Assembly: GCA_003456765.1 (NCBI GenBank)
Contig: DMOT01000027.1
Coordinates: 1 to 7,775, forward strand
Source of the DNA: Bacillota bacterium
GTDB lineage: Bacteria > Bacillota > DTU025
DNA: 7,775 nucleotides
Direction: 5' to 3'
The position numbers and the translations under genes are program-made. This document shows, in pieces, positions 1-7,130 of this stretch. The notes under the pieces are model-generated. The model did no database searches. It had not been told where the DNA came from and saw only the letters and a list, made by a program, of their open reading frames with translations. Each line of letters starts with the position of its first letter. Position 1 is the first letter of the stretch.

Positions 1-1
1 G

Positions 2-538
2 GACATGACCTGTTGGCCTCCTGTAATACTGAGGCCGGGAGGGGTTGCTCTTGAGGCCATAAGGGAGTTGATCCCGGAGACGAGGATCCTGGCAGGCGAG
101 GATAGTCTGAAGGCGGCTCAGAGGTCTCCGGGCTTGCGTCATAAGCACTACTCTCCCTCATCTGAGCTTTGGCTTGTTGTGGGGGAGTGGAAGTCGCAGG
201 TGCGGGAGATTGCAGAGAGGGCAGCAGCTGAGGCGCGCTGTGGAAGGCGTGTAGGGCTTCTGGTGAGTGCGGAGACTGCGGCCGAACTCCGGGCGCTGCT
301 CACGCCCGAATCGGGTTTTCCCGAAAGCGAGAGTCTTGAGAGGTATGTCATCGTGGCTGAGGTTGGGTCTCGAGATGATCCTCAAGAAGTGGCTTTAGCG
401 CTCTTCGACGGCATGAGGCGTCTTGACGAGGCAGATGTCGGGATAATGTTTGCAGAATCGTATGATACTGCCGGTGTAGGGCTGGCAATCATGAATAGGT
501 TGACAATGGCGGCTGGCGGACGAGTGGTTGAGGTGTGA
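2..538 (+). CDS. ywlC: Threonylcarbamoyl-AMP synthase, Sua5/YwlC type (3' part, cut by window edge)
   Basis: Sua5-type enzymes make threonylcarbamoyl-AMP from threonine, bicarbonate and ATP, the first step of the t6A modification at position 37 of ANN-decoding tRNAs, in the cytoplasm. Only the last 179 codons are in the window. The first visible residues (DMTCWPPVILRPGGV) match the end of the YrdC/TsaC catalytic domain. The linker SPGLRHKHYSP (about 44-54 of the visible part) is the family's hallmark sequence. The remaining 120 or so residues form the C-terminal Sua5 domain, ending in the typical GLAIMNRLTMAAGG. The ATG at 5 is internal, because the frame is open to the window edge and the domain is already under way. 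The C-terminal domain separates Sua5/YwlC from the short TsaC form. A 57-base gap with a hairpin leads to ywlE, the same neighbourhood as in Bacillus. Identity is confident; the catalytic half is unseen. Confidence 0.93.
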   Translation, partial: DMTCWPPVILRPGGVALEAIRELIPETRILAGEDSLKAAQRSPGLRHKHYSPSSELWLVVGEWKSQVREIAERAAAEARCGRRVGLLVSAETAAELRALLTPESGFPESESLERYVIVAEVGSRDDPQEVALALFDGMRRLDEADVGIMFAESYDTAGVGLAIMNRLTMAAGGRVVEV

Positions 539-557
539 GGCCAGGGAGGAAACGGTC

Positions 558-574
558 GGATTTCGGAGAAATCC
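558..574 (+). other. Small perfect hairpin between ywlC and ywlE
   Basis: GGATTTC (558-564) and GAAATCC (568-574) form a perfect 7-bp stem with a 3-base loop in the 57-base ywlC-ywlE gap. No T-run follows, so it is not a standard intrinsic terminator. It ends 8 bases before the ywlE Shine-Dalgarno sequence and could be an mRNA processing or stability element. It could also be chance; no function is shown. Confidence 0.4.
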
Positions 575-582
575 ATCGAATA

Positions 583-590
583 GGCGGTGA
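583..590 (+). promoter_or_regulatory. Ribosome binding site that decides the ywlE start
   Basis: GGCGGTGA (583-590) differs by one base from the ideal GGAGGTGA and ends 5 bases before GTG 596. The alternative GTG at 587 lies inside this sequence and so would have no usable Shine-Dalgarno. This favours GTG 596 and gives a protein that starts, as family members do, a few residues before the catalytic loop. Confidence 0.6.
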
Positions 591-595
591 ACGCG

Positions 596-1050
596 GTGCC
601 TCGTAAGATCTTGCTTGTTTGCAGCGGCAACACGTGCCGCAGTCCGATGGCTGAAGCCATCATGCGAAAGGTCATCGAATCAGAATTCCCTGAGATGGCA
701 GGCGAGTTTCTTGTGGAATCGGCTGGCGTTTCTGCCATCGACGGTATGGCTGCCTCAGATAATGCATTGGCGGCGGCAGCTGAGATTGGACTGGACCTGT
801 CGGCTCACCGCGCCAGGCTTCTCACTGAGGAGCTCGTTTCGGACGCTGACATAATACTTGCAATGGAGGGTAAGCACATGGCTGGAATCCTGGCTCTATA
901 TCCGCGGGCGGCAGGCCGGGTGCATACCCTTGCGGATGTGGATATCGCAGACCCCTTTGGGAGTCCACTCCAGGAATACATGCGGGCCAGGGACGAGATA
1001 GAGGCGGCCGTGCGGCGATCCCTGAGCTTAATCAATCGAGGTGGCACCGG

Positions 1051-1054
<4 letters not shown>
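596..1054 (+). CDS. ywlE: Protein-arginine phosphatase, low-molecular-weight PTP fold
   Basis: A 152-residue cytoplasmic enzyme of the low-molecular-weight phosphatase family. The CX5R phosphate-binding loop is at the N-terminus: CSGNTCRS, with nucleophile Cys9 and Arg15. The general-acid Asp is in the DPFG motif (Asp119-Pro120). Thr13 in the loop matches Thr11 of Bacillus YwlE, the residue known to select phosphoarginine over phosphotyrosine (usually Ile or Leu in tyrosine phosphatases). I therefore call a protein-arginine phosphatase, the counterpart of the McsB kinase that marks proteins for ClpCP; McsB is not in the window. The start is GTG 596 rather than GTG 587, because of the Shine-Dalgarno position and family length. 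The stop overlaps the rpiB start by 4 bases (ATGA), which implies translational coupling. The family call is very secure; substrate specificity is inferred from Thr13 and gene context. Confidence 0.93.
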
Positions 1055-2135
<1,081 letters not shown>

Positions 2136-2169
2136 AAGCGCGCATGCGCAGGCAGGGAAGGTATCGAGT

Positions 2170-2631
2170 ATGGGTCAATCAAGCGGGGAGAGGCCTTCTT
2201 GGGACGAATACTTCATGGAGATAGCAAGGGTGGCTGCCAGAAGATCCACTTGCCTCAGGAGGCAGGTGGGCGCAGTGGCCGTGAGAAACAGGCAGATCCT
2301 TGCGACTGGATACAACGGAGCTCCTGCAGGGCTCGCACATTGCAGCGAAGTTGGTTGTGTTCGTGCCACGCTCGGGATTCCGTCTGGCGAGCGCCATGAG
2401 CTCTGCCGTGGGCTCCACGCAGAGCAGAATCTCATAATTCAGGCTGCTGTGCATGGGGTGGCGATGTCCGACGCTACTGTGTACTGCACTTTCCAGCCGT
2501 GTGTGGTCTGCTCAAAAATGCTGATTAACGCAAAAGTGGCTAGAGTCGTCTTCGCAGGTGAGTATCCGGACAGACTAGCATATGAAATGCTGCAGGAGGC
2601 TGGGGTAGAACTGTCTCGCATTCAACAATGA
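2170..2631 (+). CDS. comEB: dCMP deaminase (ComEB family)
   Basis: A 153-residue zinc-dependent cytidine/deoxycytidylate deaminase that converts dCMP to dUMP, the route to dTMP. The zinc site is visible as HAE (His83-Ala-Glu85, with Glu85 as proton shuttle) and PCVVC (Cys111 and Cys114). [23 protein letters not shown] (31-52), the HC-EVGC-R stretch (57-65) and [13 protein letters not shown] (69-81) are typical of dCMP deaminases and absent from plain cytidine or tRNA-adenosine deaminases. The start is ATG 2170, preceded by GGGAAGG (2155-2161) with 8 bases spacing. An ATG at 2032 in the same frame would overlap the end of upp by 100 bases and add an unrelated tail. The symbol comes from the Bacillus competence locus, where the homologue is named, but nothing here suggests a competence role. 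Beside upp it forms a small pyrimidine-salvage pair. Confidence 0.93.
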   Translation: MGQSSGERPSWDEYFMEIARVAARRSTCLRRQVGAVAVRNRQILATGYNGAPAGLAHCSEVGCVRATLGIPSGERHELCRGLHAEQNLIIQAAVHGVAMSDATVYCTFQPCVVCSKMLINAKVARVVFAGEYPDRLAYEMLQEAGVELSRIQQ

Positions 2632-2678
2632 GATCTCAGCTCTGAAATAGTACTGCGACGGCTTTATGCAGAACCGAC

Positions 2679-2685
2679 GGGAGTG
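2679..2685 (+). promoter_or_regulatory. Ribosome binding site that decides the tagO/wecA start
   Basis: GGGAGTG (2679-2685) lies 7 bases before TTG 2693. The in-frame ATG at 2666 has no comparable purine run in front of it. The choice is supported by the protein, which from TTG 2693 begins directly at the first membrane segment, as in the family. Confidence 0.5.
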
Positions 2686-2692
2686 CGACAAC

Positions 2693-3724
2693 TTGAACAG
2701 GTATCTAACGGCTTTCCTGTTCTCAATTGCATCATCATTTATGCTCACTCCTCAGATAAGGGCCTTTGCCTTGAAGCGGGGCATAGTCGACCGTCCAAGA
2801 GGCAGACGTGTACATGAGGTTCCTGTGCCCATGCTTGGAGGGGTGGGAATATATCTATCATTTCTTGCAGCGTGCGTCATTTTTGCAAGAATTGATAGAA
2901 ACACTATCGGACTTCTTCTGGGCGGCGCTATCATAGTTGCCGTCGGAGTGTGGGACGATATATGCGAGCTCAATCCCAGGACGAAGCTCTGCGGCCAGAT
3001 TGCAGCCGCTGTGGTGCTCGTTCTTTTTGGAGTCAAGATCGAATTTGTAACAAATCCACTTGGCGGAATGATATATCTCGGGCCGATGTCGATACCCCTC
3101 ACGATTATCTGGCTTGTAGCGTTCATGAACGTTATCAACTTCATCGACGGTCTGGACGGTTTGGCTTCCGGGGTATCTGCCATCGGCGCCGGCGCAATGG
3201 CGTTTGCTGCTTTTCGGACCGGCCAAATGCAGCTCGTTATCATGTCAATGGCGCTGGCCGGAAGCGCTCTGGGTTTCCTGTACTACAATTTCAACCCTGC
3301 TTCTATATTCATGGGCGATGCAGGAGCCATGTTCCTCGGATTCGCCATAGCCGGAATATCTGCCATGGGCGCGTTGAAGACTCCGGCAACGTTGGCATTG
3401 GCAGTCCCTGTGTTGGTAATGGGAGTTCCAATACTGGATACGGTTTTCGTAATCTTCAAGCGCGTTCGCCAGGGCGTGCCCATATCGACAGGCGACAAGG
3501 AACATGTGCACCACAGGCTGCTGGCTATGGGAATGACCCAGCACGAAGCTGTACTTACTATCTATGCGGTGAGCGGACTTCTGGCAGCAACAGCGTGCGG
3601 AGTGGTCATCGTCAATCCACGGGTTGGCCTTGGGGGAGCAGTTATTGCATTTGGCGCCCTCATAATTGCAGGCGAGAAGTCTGGCGTCATGAGACTCGGG
3701 CCTCGCCGAAAGATGGGCGAATGA
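2693..3724 (+). CDS. tagO: Undecaprenyl-phosphate GlcNAc-1-phosphate transferase (TagO/WecA/MraY superfamily)
   Basis: An integral membrane enzyme that moves GlcNAc-1-phosphate from UDP-GlcNAc to undecaprenyl phosphate, starting wall teichoic acid linkage units or another surface polymer. The 343 residues carry about ten hydrophobic segments, starting with residues 3-20. The superfamily motifs appear in order: RPRGRRVHEVPVPMLGG (34-50); WDDICELNPRTKL with Asp88-Asp89; NVINFIDGLDGLASG with Asp152 and Asp155; FNPASIFMGDAG with Asp209; and HVHHRLL (271-277), the histidine motif of the WecA/TagO branch rather than MraY. ATG 2666 would add nine residues before the TTG 2693 start. The gap from comEB is 61 bases, and the UDP-GlcNAc 2-epimerase follows 47 bases later, a pairing common in Firmicutes. 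The family and donor-sugar class are secure; which polymer it primes cannot be told from this window. Confidence 0.9.
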   Translation: MNRYLTAFLFSIASSFMLTPQIRAFALKRGIVDRPRGRRVHEVPVPMLGGVGIYLSFLAACVIFARIDRNTIGLLLGGAIIVAVGVWDDICELNPRTKLCGQIAAAVVLVLFGVKIEFVTNPLGGMIYLGPMSIPLTIIWLVAFMNVINFIDGLDGLASGVSAIGAGAMAFAAFRTGQMQLVIMSMALAGSALGFLYYNFNPASIFMGDAGAMFLGFAIAGISAMGALKTPATLALAVPVLVMGVPILDTVFVIFKRVRQGVPISTGDKEHVHHRLLAMGMTQHEAVLTIYAVSGLLAATACGVVIVNPRVGLGGAVIAFGALIIAGEKSGVMRLGPRRKMGE

Positions 3725-3771
3725 AGGCCGGGCTTCCGTGCTCTGCCTATTGATGTGTTGGAGGTTGTTGA

Positions 3772-4929
3772 ATGGGACGGATCAAAGTCCTTTCTGTCTT
3801 TGGCACCAGGCCGGATACGATAAAGCTTGCGCCCGTAGTTGCGGAGCTTTCCAGGCATCCGGAGAAGATATGCTCTGTGACTGTGGGGACTGCGCAGCAC
3901 CGTGACATGATGGACCAGGTTCTTGCAGTGTTCGGCATTTCGCCCGACTATGATCTCGGGGTCATGCAAGACGACCAGTCTCTTTTCGACATTGCAGAGC
4001 GAGGCTTGCGCGGACTTGAGGAAGTGCTTCTTCGTGAGAAGCCTGACATCACCCTTGTTCATGGAGACACTTCCACAGCCTTTGCCGGGGCGTTAGCTTC
4101 GTTCTACTGCAGGACTGAAGTAGGCCATGTAGAGGCTGGTTTGCGTACGGGCCATAAATTCGATCCCTTTCCGGAGGAGATGAACCGGAGGCTTGTGGGC
4201 TGCCTTGCCGATGTGCATTTTGCGCCTACCACTGACCACCTGGAGAACTTGCTTCGGGAGAATTTCCCCCGCGAGAGCATATACGTTACGGGGAATACTG
4301 TAGTCGATGCAGTAATGCAGGTTGCTCGCAGCCGAACGGGATACTCCGACCCCGAACTTAAGTCACTGGATCTTGAGGGCAGGAGGATGATCCTGGCAAC
4401 CGCGCACAGGCGCGAGAACATAGGCGAGCCCATGCACAACATCTGTAGAGCTATTCGTGATGTACTGGCTGACTACCCTGATACTGTGGTCGTAATGCCG
4501 GTCCATCTGAACCCCAGAGTTAGAGAGACCGTAATCCGTGAGCTTGGCGGGGTTGAAAGATGCCATCTCGTCGATCCCGTTAGCTACCCCGATATGGTCG
4601 GCTTGATGGAGGCCTGTTATATGGTGATGACTGATTCCGGAGGGCTCCAGGAGGAAGCTCCGGCTCTGGGCAAACCGGTTCTCGTGCTAAGGCGAACAAC
4701 GGAGCGGCCGGAAGGAGTCAGAGCAGGAACTTTGCGTCTCGTCGGGGTAGACCGGGAGCGGATCAGGGAAGAAGCAGGTATTCTTCTTGAAGATGACGAA
4801 CAATACCGAATAATGGCGAGCGCCCCTAACCCTTATGGTGACGGCAACGCAGCTCGCAGAACGGTTATGGGAATACTCCATCATTACGGGCTCATTGATG
4901 AAAGGCCTTCCGATTTCACGCCCAGATAG
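3772..4929 (+). CDS. wecB: UDP-N-acetylglucosamine 2-epimerase, non-hydrolysing
   Basis: A cytoplasmic 385-residue epimerase (MnaA in Bacillus) that interconverts UDP-GlcNAc and UDP-ManNAc, giving the ManNAc donor for teichoic acid linkage units or other surface glycans. It has two Rossmann-like halves of the GT-B fold. Visible motifs: VFGTRPDTIKLAPV (9-22), with the conserved Arg13 and Lys18; TAQHRDMMDQVL (40-51); VHGDTST (96-102) with Asp99; HVEAGLRTG (119-127) with Glu121; FPEEMNRR (133-140); TAHRREN (210-216) with His212; and TDSGGLQEEAPALGKPVL (287-304). The P-D in GTRPD replaces the more usual P-E, a conservative change. The start is secure: GGAGGTTG (3760-3767) lies 4 bases before the ATG, and its GGAGG core 7 bases before. 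It sits after tagO in the same apparent operon. A hairpin without T-run follows the stop. Confidence 0.95.
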   Translation: MGRIKVLSVFGTRPDTIKLAPVVAELSRHPEKICSVTVGTAQHRDMMDQVLAVFGISPDYDLGVMQDDQSLFDIAERGLRGLEEVLLREKPDITLVHGDTSTAFAGALASFYCRTEVGHVEAGLRTGHKFDPFPEEMNRRLVGCLADVHFAPTTDHLENLLRENFPRESIYVTGNTVVDAVMQVARSRTGYSDPELKSLDLEGRRMILATAHRRENIGEPMHNICRAIRDVLADYPDTVVVMPVHLNPRVRETVIRELGGVERCHLVDPVSYPDMVGLMEACYMVMTDSGGLQEEAPALGKPVLVLRRTTERPEGVRAGTLRLVGVDRERIREEAGILLEDDEQYRIMASAPNPYGDGNAARRTVMGILHHYGLIDERPSDFTPR

Positions 4930-4932
4930 TGT

Positions 4933-4948
4933 CGGGAAGATATTCCCG
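4933..4948 (+). other. Hairpin just after the wecB stop
   Basis: CGGGAA (4933-4938) and TTCCCG (4943-4948) pair perfectly around a 4-base loop, starting 4 bases after the wecB stop. No T-run follows, so intrinsic termination is unlikely. It may protect the mRNA 3' end, act as a partial terminator, or be incidental. Confidence 0.4.
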
Positions 4949-4949
4949 G

Positions 4950-4979
4950 TTGTGCTCTGGATACGCCCGGTGCTAAACT
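4950..4979 (+). promoter_or_regulatory. Possible sigma-A promoter for murA
   Basis: TTGTGC (4950-4955) could serve as -35 and TAAACT (4974-4979) as -10, 18 bases apart, with a TG one base upstream of the -10 (extended -10 form). The -35 matches only 3 of 6 and the -10 only 4 of 6 consensus bases. The position, in the largest gap of the gene cluster and about 43 bases before the murA start, is suitable. This is a weak call from pattern alone; murA may equally be read through from upstream. Confidence 0.3.
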
Positions 4980-5022
4980 ACGCAGGGAGCAGATTGCTTG
5001 TTCTGGGATTGGAGGAGGTATA

Positions 5023-6300
5023 GTGGGTTCTCTCATTATAAAAGGCGGTGTGCCGCTCCACGGCAGAGTGCGCGTGGGGGGTGCGAAGAATGCCTCCTTG
5101 CCGATTCTTGCAGCTTCACTGCTCTCCGGCGGTTCTTCTACGGTAGAGGATGTACCGGAACTGTTGGATGTCGAGACCATGTGCGGGGTCCTGTCATCTA
5201 TTGGCGCCCGAGTATCCAGATCAAGAAACAAGGTCACAGTAGATGCAACCGAGATCTCGTCATTTTCGCCCCCTTATGATCTGGTCAGGGCGATGCGGGC
5301 ATCTTTTCTGGTTATGGGGCCGCTACTGGCGCGCATGGGTTGCGCCAGAATCGCACTTCCCGGAGGGTGTGCAATAGGTTCTCGTCCCATTGATCTTCAC
5401 CTGAAAGGCTTCGCCGCGTTGGGAGCGGAAATAGAAATAGGATACGGACAGATAGAGGCCAGAGCAGACAGGCTCGAGGGTGCCCGAGTGTATCTGGACT
5501 TTCCCAGCGTCGGAGCTACTGAGAATATCATGATGGCTGCTGTGCTTGCATCTGGAACTACGATGATAGAAAATGCAGCTCAAGAGCCTGAGATCGTCGA
5601 CCTTGCGAACTTTCTGAACTCTATGGGTGCACATGTGAGGGGCGCGGGAACTACCGTCTTGCGAATCGAAGGTGTGCCAGAGCTTGAGCCTACTACATAT
5701 ATGGTGGTTCCCGACAGGATAGAGGCGGGAACCTTCATGATAGCTCCTGCAATCGCCGGGGGTTCGCTTGTCATAGAGAACGTAGTTTCGGAGCACCTCA
5801 AGCCGATCACTGCGAAGCTCCGCGAGTGCGGTGTCACAGTGAACGAGAATGATGACGGCTCCATGTTCGTGGAAAGAAACGGCCGCCCCAGGGGTGTAGA
5901 TATCAAGACAATGCCGTACCCAGGATTCCCTACTGATCTTCAGGCGCAGTTCATGGCCTTGATGACTACGTGCTCGGGGTCTTCTGTGATAACCGAGACA
6001 GTCTTTGAGAACAGGTTTATGCATGTGGCAGAGCTCATGCGCATGGGTGCCGGCATCAAGATAGACGGACGTTCTGCTATTGTAGAGGGGCAGAACAAGC
6101 TTCTCGGCGCCCAGGTAAAGTGTACTGACCTCAGAGCTGGTGCAGCGTTGGTCCTTGCGGGCCTTGCTGCTGAAGGACAGACCGAGGTGTCAGACATCTA
6201 CCACGTTGACCGAGGTTATGAGAATTTCCATAGTAAGTTGGCCTCGGTTGGGGCTGACATTGTGCGAGTTGGCTCTGCCGAGGCTGAACGCGCGGTCTAG
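5023..6300 (+). CDS. murA: UDP-N-acetylglucosamine 1-carboxyvinyltransferase
   Basis: MurA adds enolpyruvate from PEP to UDP-GlcNAc, the first committed step of peptidoglycan synthesis, in the cytoplasm. The 425 residues match the family length and show its fingerprint. GGAKNAS carries Lys22. [17 protein letters not shown] carries the catalytic Cys116 (Cys115 in E. coli), the residue alkylated by fosfomycin. [26 protein letters not shown] with Asp305, and VDRGYENF with Arg397 follow in order. The cysteine, not aspartate, predicts ordinary fosfomycin sensitivity of the enzyme. The start is GTG 5023, preceded by a GGAGGAGGT run (5011-5019). Bacilli have two paralogues (murAA and murAB); proximity to spoIID fits the main murAA type. 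It lies 93 bases after wecB and ends 40 bases before an intrinsic terminator, so it closes its transcription unit. Identity is very secure. Confidence 0.97.
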   Translation: MGSLIIKGGVPLHGRVRVGGAKNASLPILAASLLSGGSSTVEDVPELLDVETMCGVLSSIGARVSRSRNKVTVDATEISSFSPPYDLVRAMRASFLVMGPLLARMGCARIALPGGCAIGSRPIDLHLKGFAALGAEIEIGYGQIEARADRLEGARVYLDFPSVGATENIMMAAVLASGTTMIENAAQEPEIVDLANFLNSMGAHVRGAGTTVLRIEGVPELEPTTYMVVPDRIEAGTFMIAPAIAGGSLVIENVVSEHLKPITAKLRECGVTVNENDDGSMFVERNGRPRGVDIKTMPYPGFPTDLQAQFMALMTTCSGSSVITETVFENRFMHVAELMRMGAGIKIDGRSAIVEGQNKLLGAQVKCTDLRAGAALVLAGLAAEGQTEVSDIYHVDRGYENFHSKLASVGADIVRVGSAEAERAV

Positions 6301-6340
6301 CGAAGATTTCATCTTGCTGCAAATTGAGACCTGGATACAG

Positions 6341-6370
6341 GGAACGCCTTTTGGGAGGCGTCCTTTTTTT
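6341..6370 (+). terminator. Intrinsic terminator after murA
   Basis: ACGCCT (6344-6349) pairs with AGGCGT (6356-6361) around a 6-base loop. The stem extends by GG/CC (6341-6342 with 6362-6363) across one bulged A. Seven T residues (6364-6370) follow at once. This is a textbook rho-independent terminator 40 bases after the murA stop, ending the upstream transcription unit. There is no matching A-run on the left, so it works only in the + direction. Confidence 0.93.
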
Positions 6371-6374
6371 ATGC

Positions 6375-6447
6375 TTCCAGGGCAGGGTGGCCTACTGGCA
6401 GGTCAGTTTCTGAGGGAAGTGACCTGCCCACATATTGTACCCTGGAG
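6375..6447 (+). repeat. Nested inverted repeat downstream of the murA terminator
   Basis: An outer stem pairs TCCAGGG (6376-6382) with CCCTGGA (6440-6446), plus a T-G wobble at 6375/6447. Inside it, GGCAGGTCA (6397-6405) pairs perfectly over 9 bp with TGACCTGCC (6420-6428). The 14-base loop can pair further after one mismatch (TTTC 6407-6410 with GGAA 6415-6418), leaving the tetraloop TGAG. There is no T-run after it, so it is not a second terminator. The GCCCACA at 6426-6432 can instead pair with TGTGGGC at 6473-6479, which would break the inner stem. It may be part of a structured RNA or a DNA-binding site; I recognise no known RNA family. Confidence 0.6.
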
Positions 6448-6537
6448 ATTTTGACATACTGGAGGGTCAGTCTGTGGGCGAGTGGGCATCGGACTCTTGA
6501 TCCTCATGTCGCTGCCGCGAGCGCGCTGGAGATATTC

Positions 6538-6603
6538 AGATGCTTGGAACATCCGCCGAGCCAAAGCAGGAGGACGGAGCCGGATAACTCGCAAGAAGCA
6601 TCT
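6538..6603 (+). repeat. 8-bp inverted repeat enclosing a 50-base loop
   Basis: AGATGCTT (6538-6545) is perfectly complementary to AAGCATCT (6596-6603), with 50 bases between. It could close a branched RNA domain. On its own an 8-bp match at this distance is weak evidence; its interest is that it lies between the nested hairpin and the downstream repeats. Confidence 0.3.
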
Positions 6604-6681
6604 TGGCCTGATCGAGTGGCCAGGCTGTGAATTGCGGGTAATGCAGACTCGTGGATTCCCCGGAAATTCACCGAGACTTAC

Positions 6682-6704
6682 TTAGACGCCAAACGTGCGT
6701 CTAA
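6682..6704 (+). other. Perfect 8-bp hairpin within the first repeat copy
   Basis: TTAGACGC (6682-6689) and GCGTCTAA (6697-6704) pair perfectly around the 7-base loop CAAACGT. The stem uses the end of one repeat block, and the loop is the start of the other. No T-run follows. A hairpin in RNA or a dyad for a DNA-binding protein are both possible. Confidence 0.5.
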
Positions 6705-6707
6705 CAG

Positions 6708-6719
6708 GCACTATAGTGC
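6708..6719. promoter_or_regulatory. Perfect 12-bp palindrome GCACTATAGTGC
   Basis: GCACTATAGTGC is its own reverse complement. It holds TATAGT, a 5 of 6 match to a -10 box, but no -35 lies at the right distance on the + strand. A dimeric regulator could bind here; no family is recognised. The palindrome is certain, the function is not. Confidence 0.35.
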
Positions 6720-6912
6720 AAGCTAATCAATGGGGCAGAAACTTGTTGAGACTTACTTAGAGGCCGGTGTGGATGGCTACCCTCCGGGCCAAACGTACAC
6801 TCTCGCCTGCCTGTGGCCGGGGCAAGTCCCGAGGGGAAGAGAATCCCGAGATTGCGTAGCCTGTGTACGGAGTATCAATTCACACCGTGTGCTCTAGCAT
6901 AACTCGGCCTGC

Positions 6913-6976
6913 TGGAACACGCTGTTTGCCGGCCATGCAGAAAGTGGCCGCATGGAACATGTTCCGTCTGGAACAT
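6913..6976. repeat. Cluster of TGGAACA repeats with a 12-bp palindrome
   Basis: TGGAACA occurs on the + strand at 6913-6919, 6953-6959 and 6969-6975, and again at 6545-6551. The middle copy is part of the perfect palindrome GGAACATGTTCC (6954-6965). The cluster lies 165-230 bases upstream of spoIID. It looks like an array of binding sites for a repressor or activator, but matches no operator that I can name. The Gram-positive LexA box needs four bases between GAAC and GTTC; here there are two. Confidence 0.4.
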
Positions 6977-7095
6977 CAGTTTGGGCCTGCAGAATGTGTG
7001 TAAGACAAGACAACTAAGTGACAGCGAGCGACAAGCTGGCAGCCCGCAACGGGATCTCGTGCCGGCGAGCTGCTGTTCTACGTTTGCCGCTCGGG

Positions 7096-7103
7096 CATAG
7101 ACT
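7096..7103 (+). promoter_or_regulatory. Possible sigma-E -10 element for spoIID
   Basis: CATAGACT matches the sigma-E -10 pattern CATACANT at six of seven fixed positions. Transcription would start near 7110, leaving a leader of about 30 bases with the Shine-Dalgarno in the right place. The region around 7074-7082 gives no convincing -35. spoIID in Bacillus is transcribed by sigma-E in the mother cell, which makes such a promoter expected. This is a weak call. Confidence 0.25.
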
Positions 7104-7123
7104 GTACAGCTTTTCATCCGGCA

Positions 7124-7130
7124 GGGGAGG
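7124..7130 (+). promoter_or_regulatory. Ribosome binding site for spoIID
   Basis: GGGGAGG (7124-7130) is a strong Shine-Dalgarno sequence, 11 bases before GTG 7142 and 20 before ATG 7151. The first spacing is long but usable, the second is not, so GTG 7142 is preferred. Confidence 0.5.

Larger units (their letters stand above)
6673..6796 (+). repeat. Two-copy direct repeat, second copy split by a 26-base insert
   Basis: The 14-base block GAGACTTACTTAGA occurs at 6673-6686 and 6748-6761 with no mismatch. The 9-base block GCCAAACGT follows it in both copies, at 6688-6696 and 6788-6796. In the first copy the blocks are 1 base apart, in the second 26 bases apart. The insert can fold into an interrupted hairpin, with GGCC (6762-6765) pairing with GGCC (6787-6790). 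Its origin and role are unknown. Confidence 0.6.

Noticed and set aside
2140..2149. Palindrome GCGCATGCGC between upp and comEB
   Set aside because: Ten bases of alternating GC-rich sequence arise easily by chance, and no other site supports a regulatory role.
5359..5379. Possible fosfomycin-resistant MurA
   Set aside because: The catalytic loop has the normal cysteine (Cys116), not the aspartate found in naturally resistant enzymes.
6451..6479. Perfect -35 box TTGACA (6451-6456) as the start of a promoter
   Set aside because: No -10-like sequence lies 16 to 18 bases downstream; that region is GTGGGC-rich.
6482..6685. 67-codon open frame on the + strand in the murA-spoIID spacer
   Set aside because: No recognisable motif, no good ribosome binding site, and it runs through inverted repeats; a chance frame in GC-rich DNA is more likely.
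6681..6705. Integron attC-like symmetry (GTCTAAC at 6699-6705 with CTTAGAC upstream)
   Set aside because: The core sites are in the wrong order and orientation for attC, the left one is imperfect, and there is no integrase or cassette nearby.
6954..6965. LexA/SOS box at GGAACATGTTCC
   Set aside because: The Gram-positive LexA box has GAAC and GTTC separated by four bases; here they are two apart.
6875..7117. 80-codon open frame on the minus strand
   Set aside because: No ribosome binding site or family resemblance, composition unlike a gene, and it covers the palindrome cluster.
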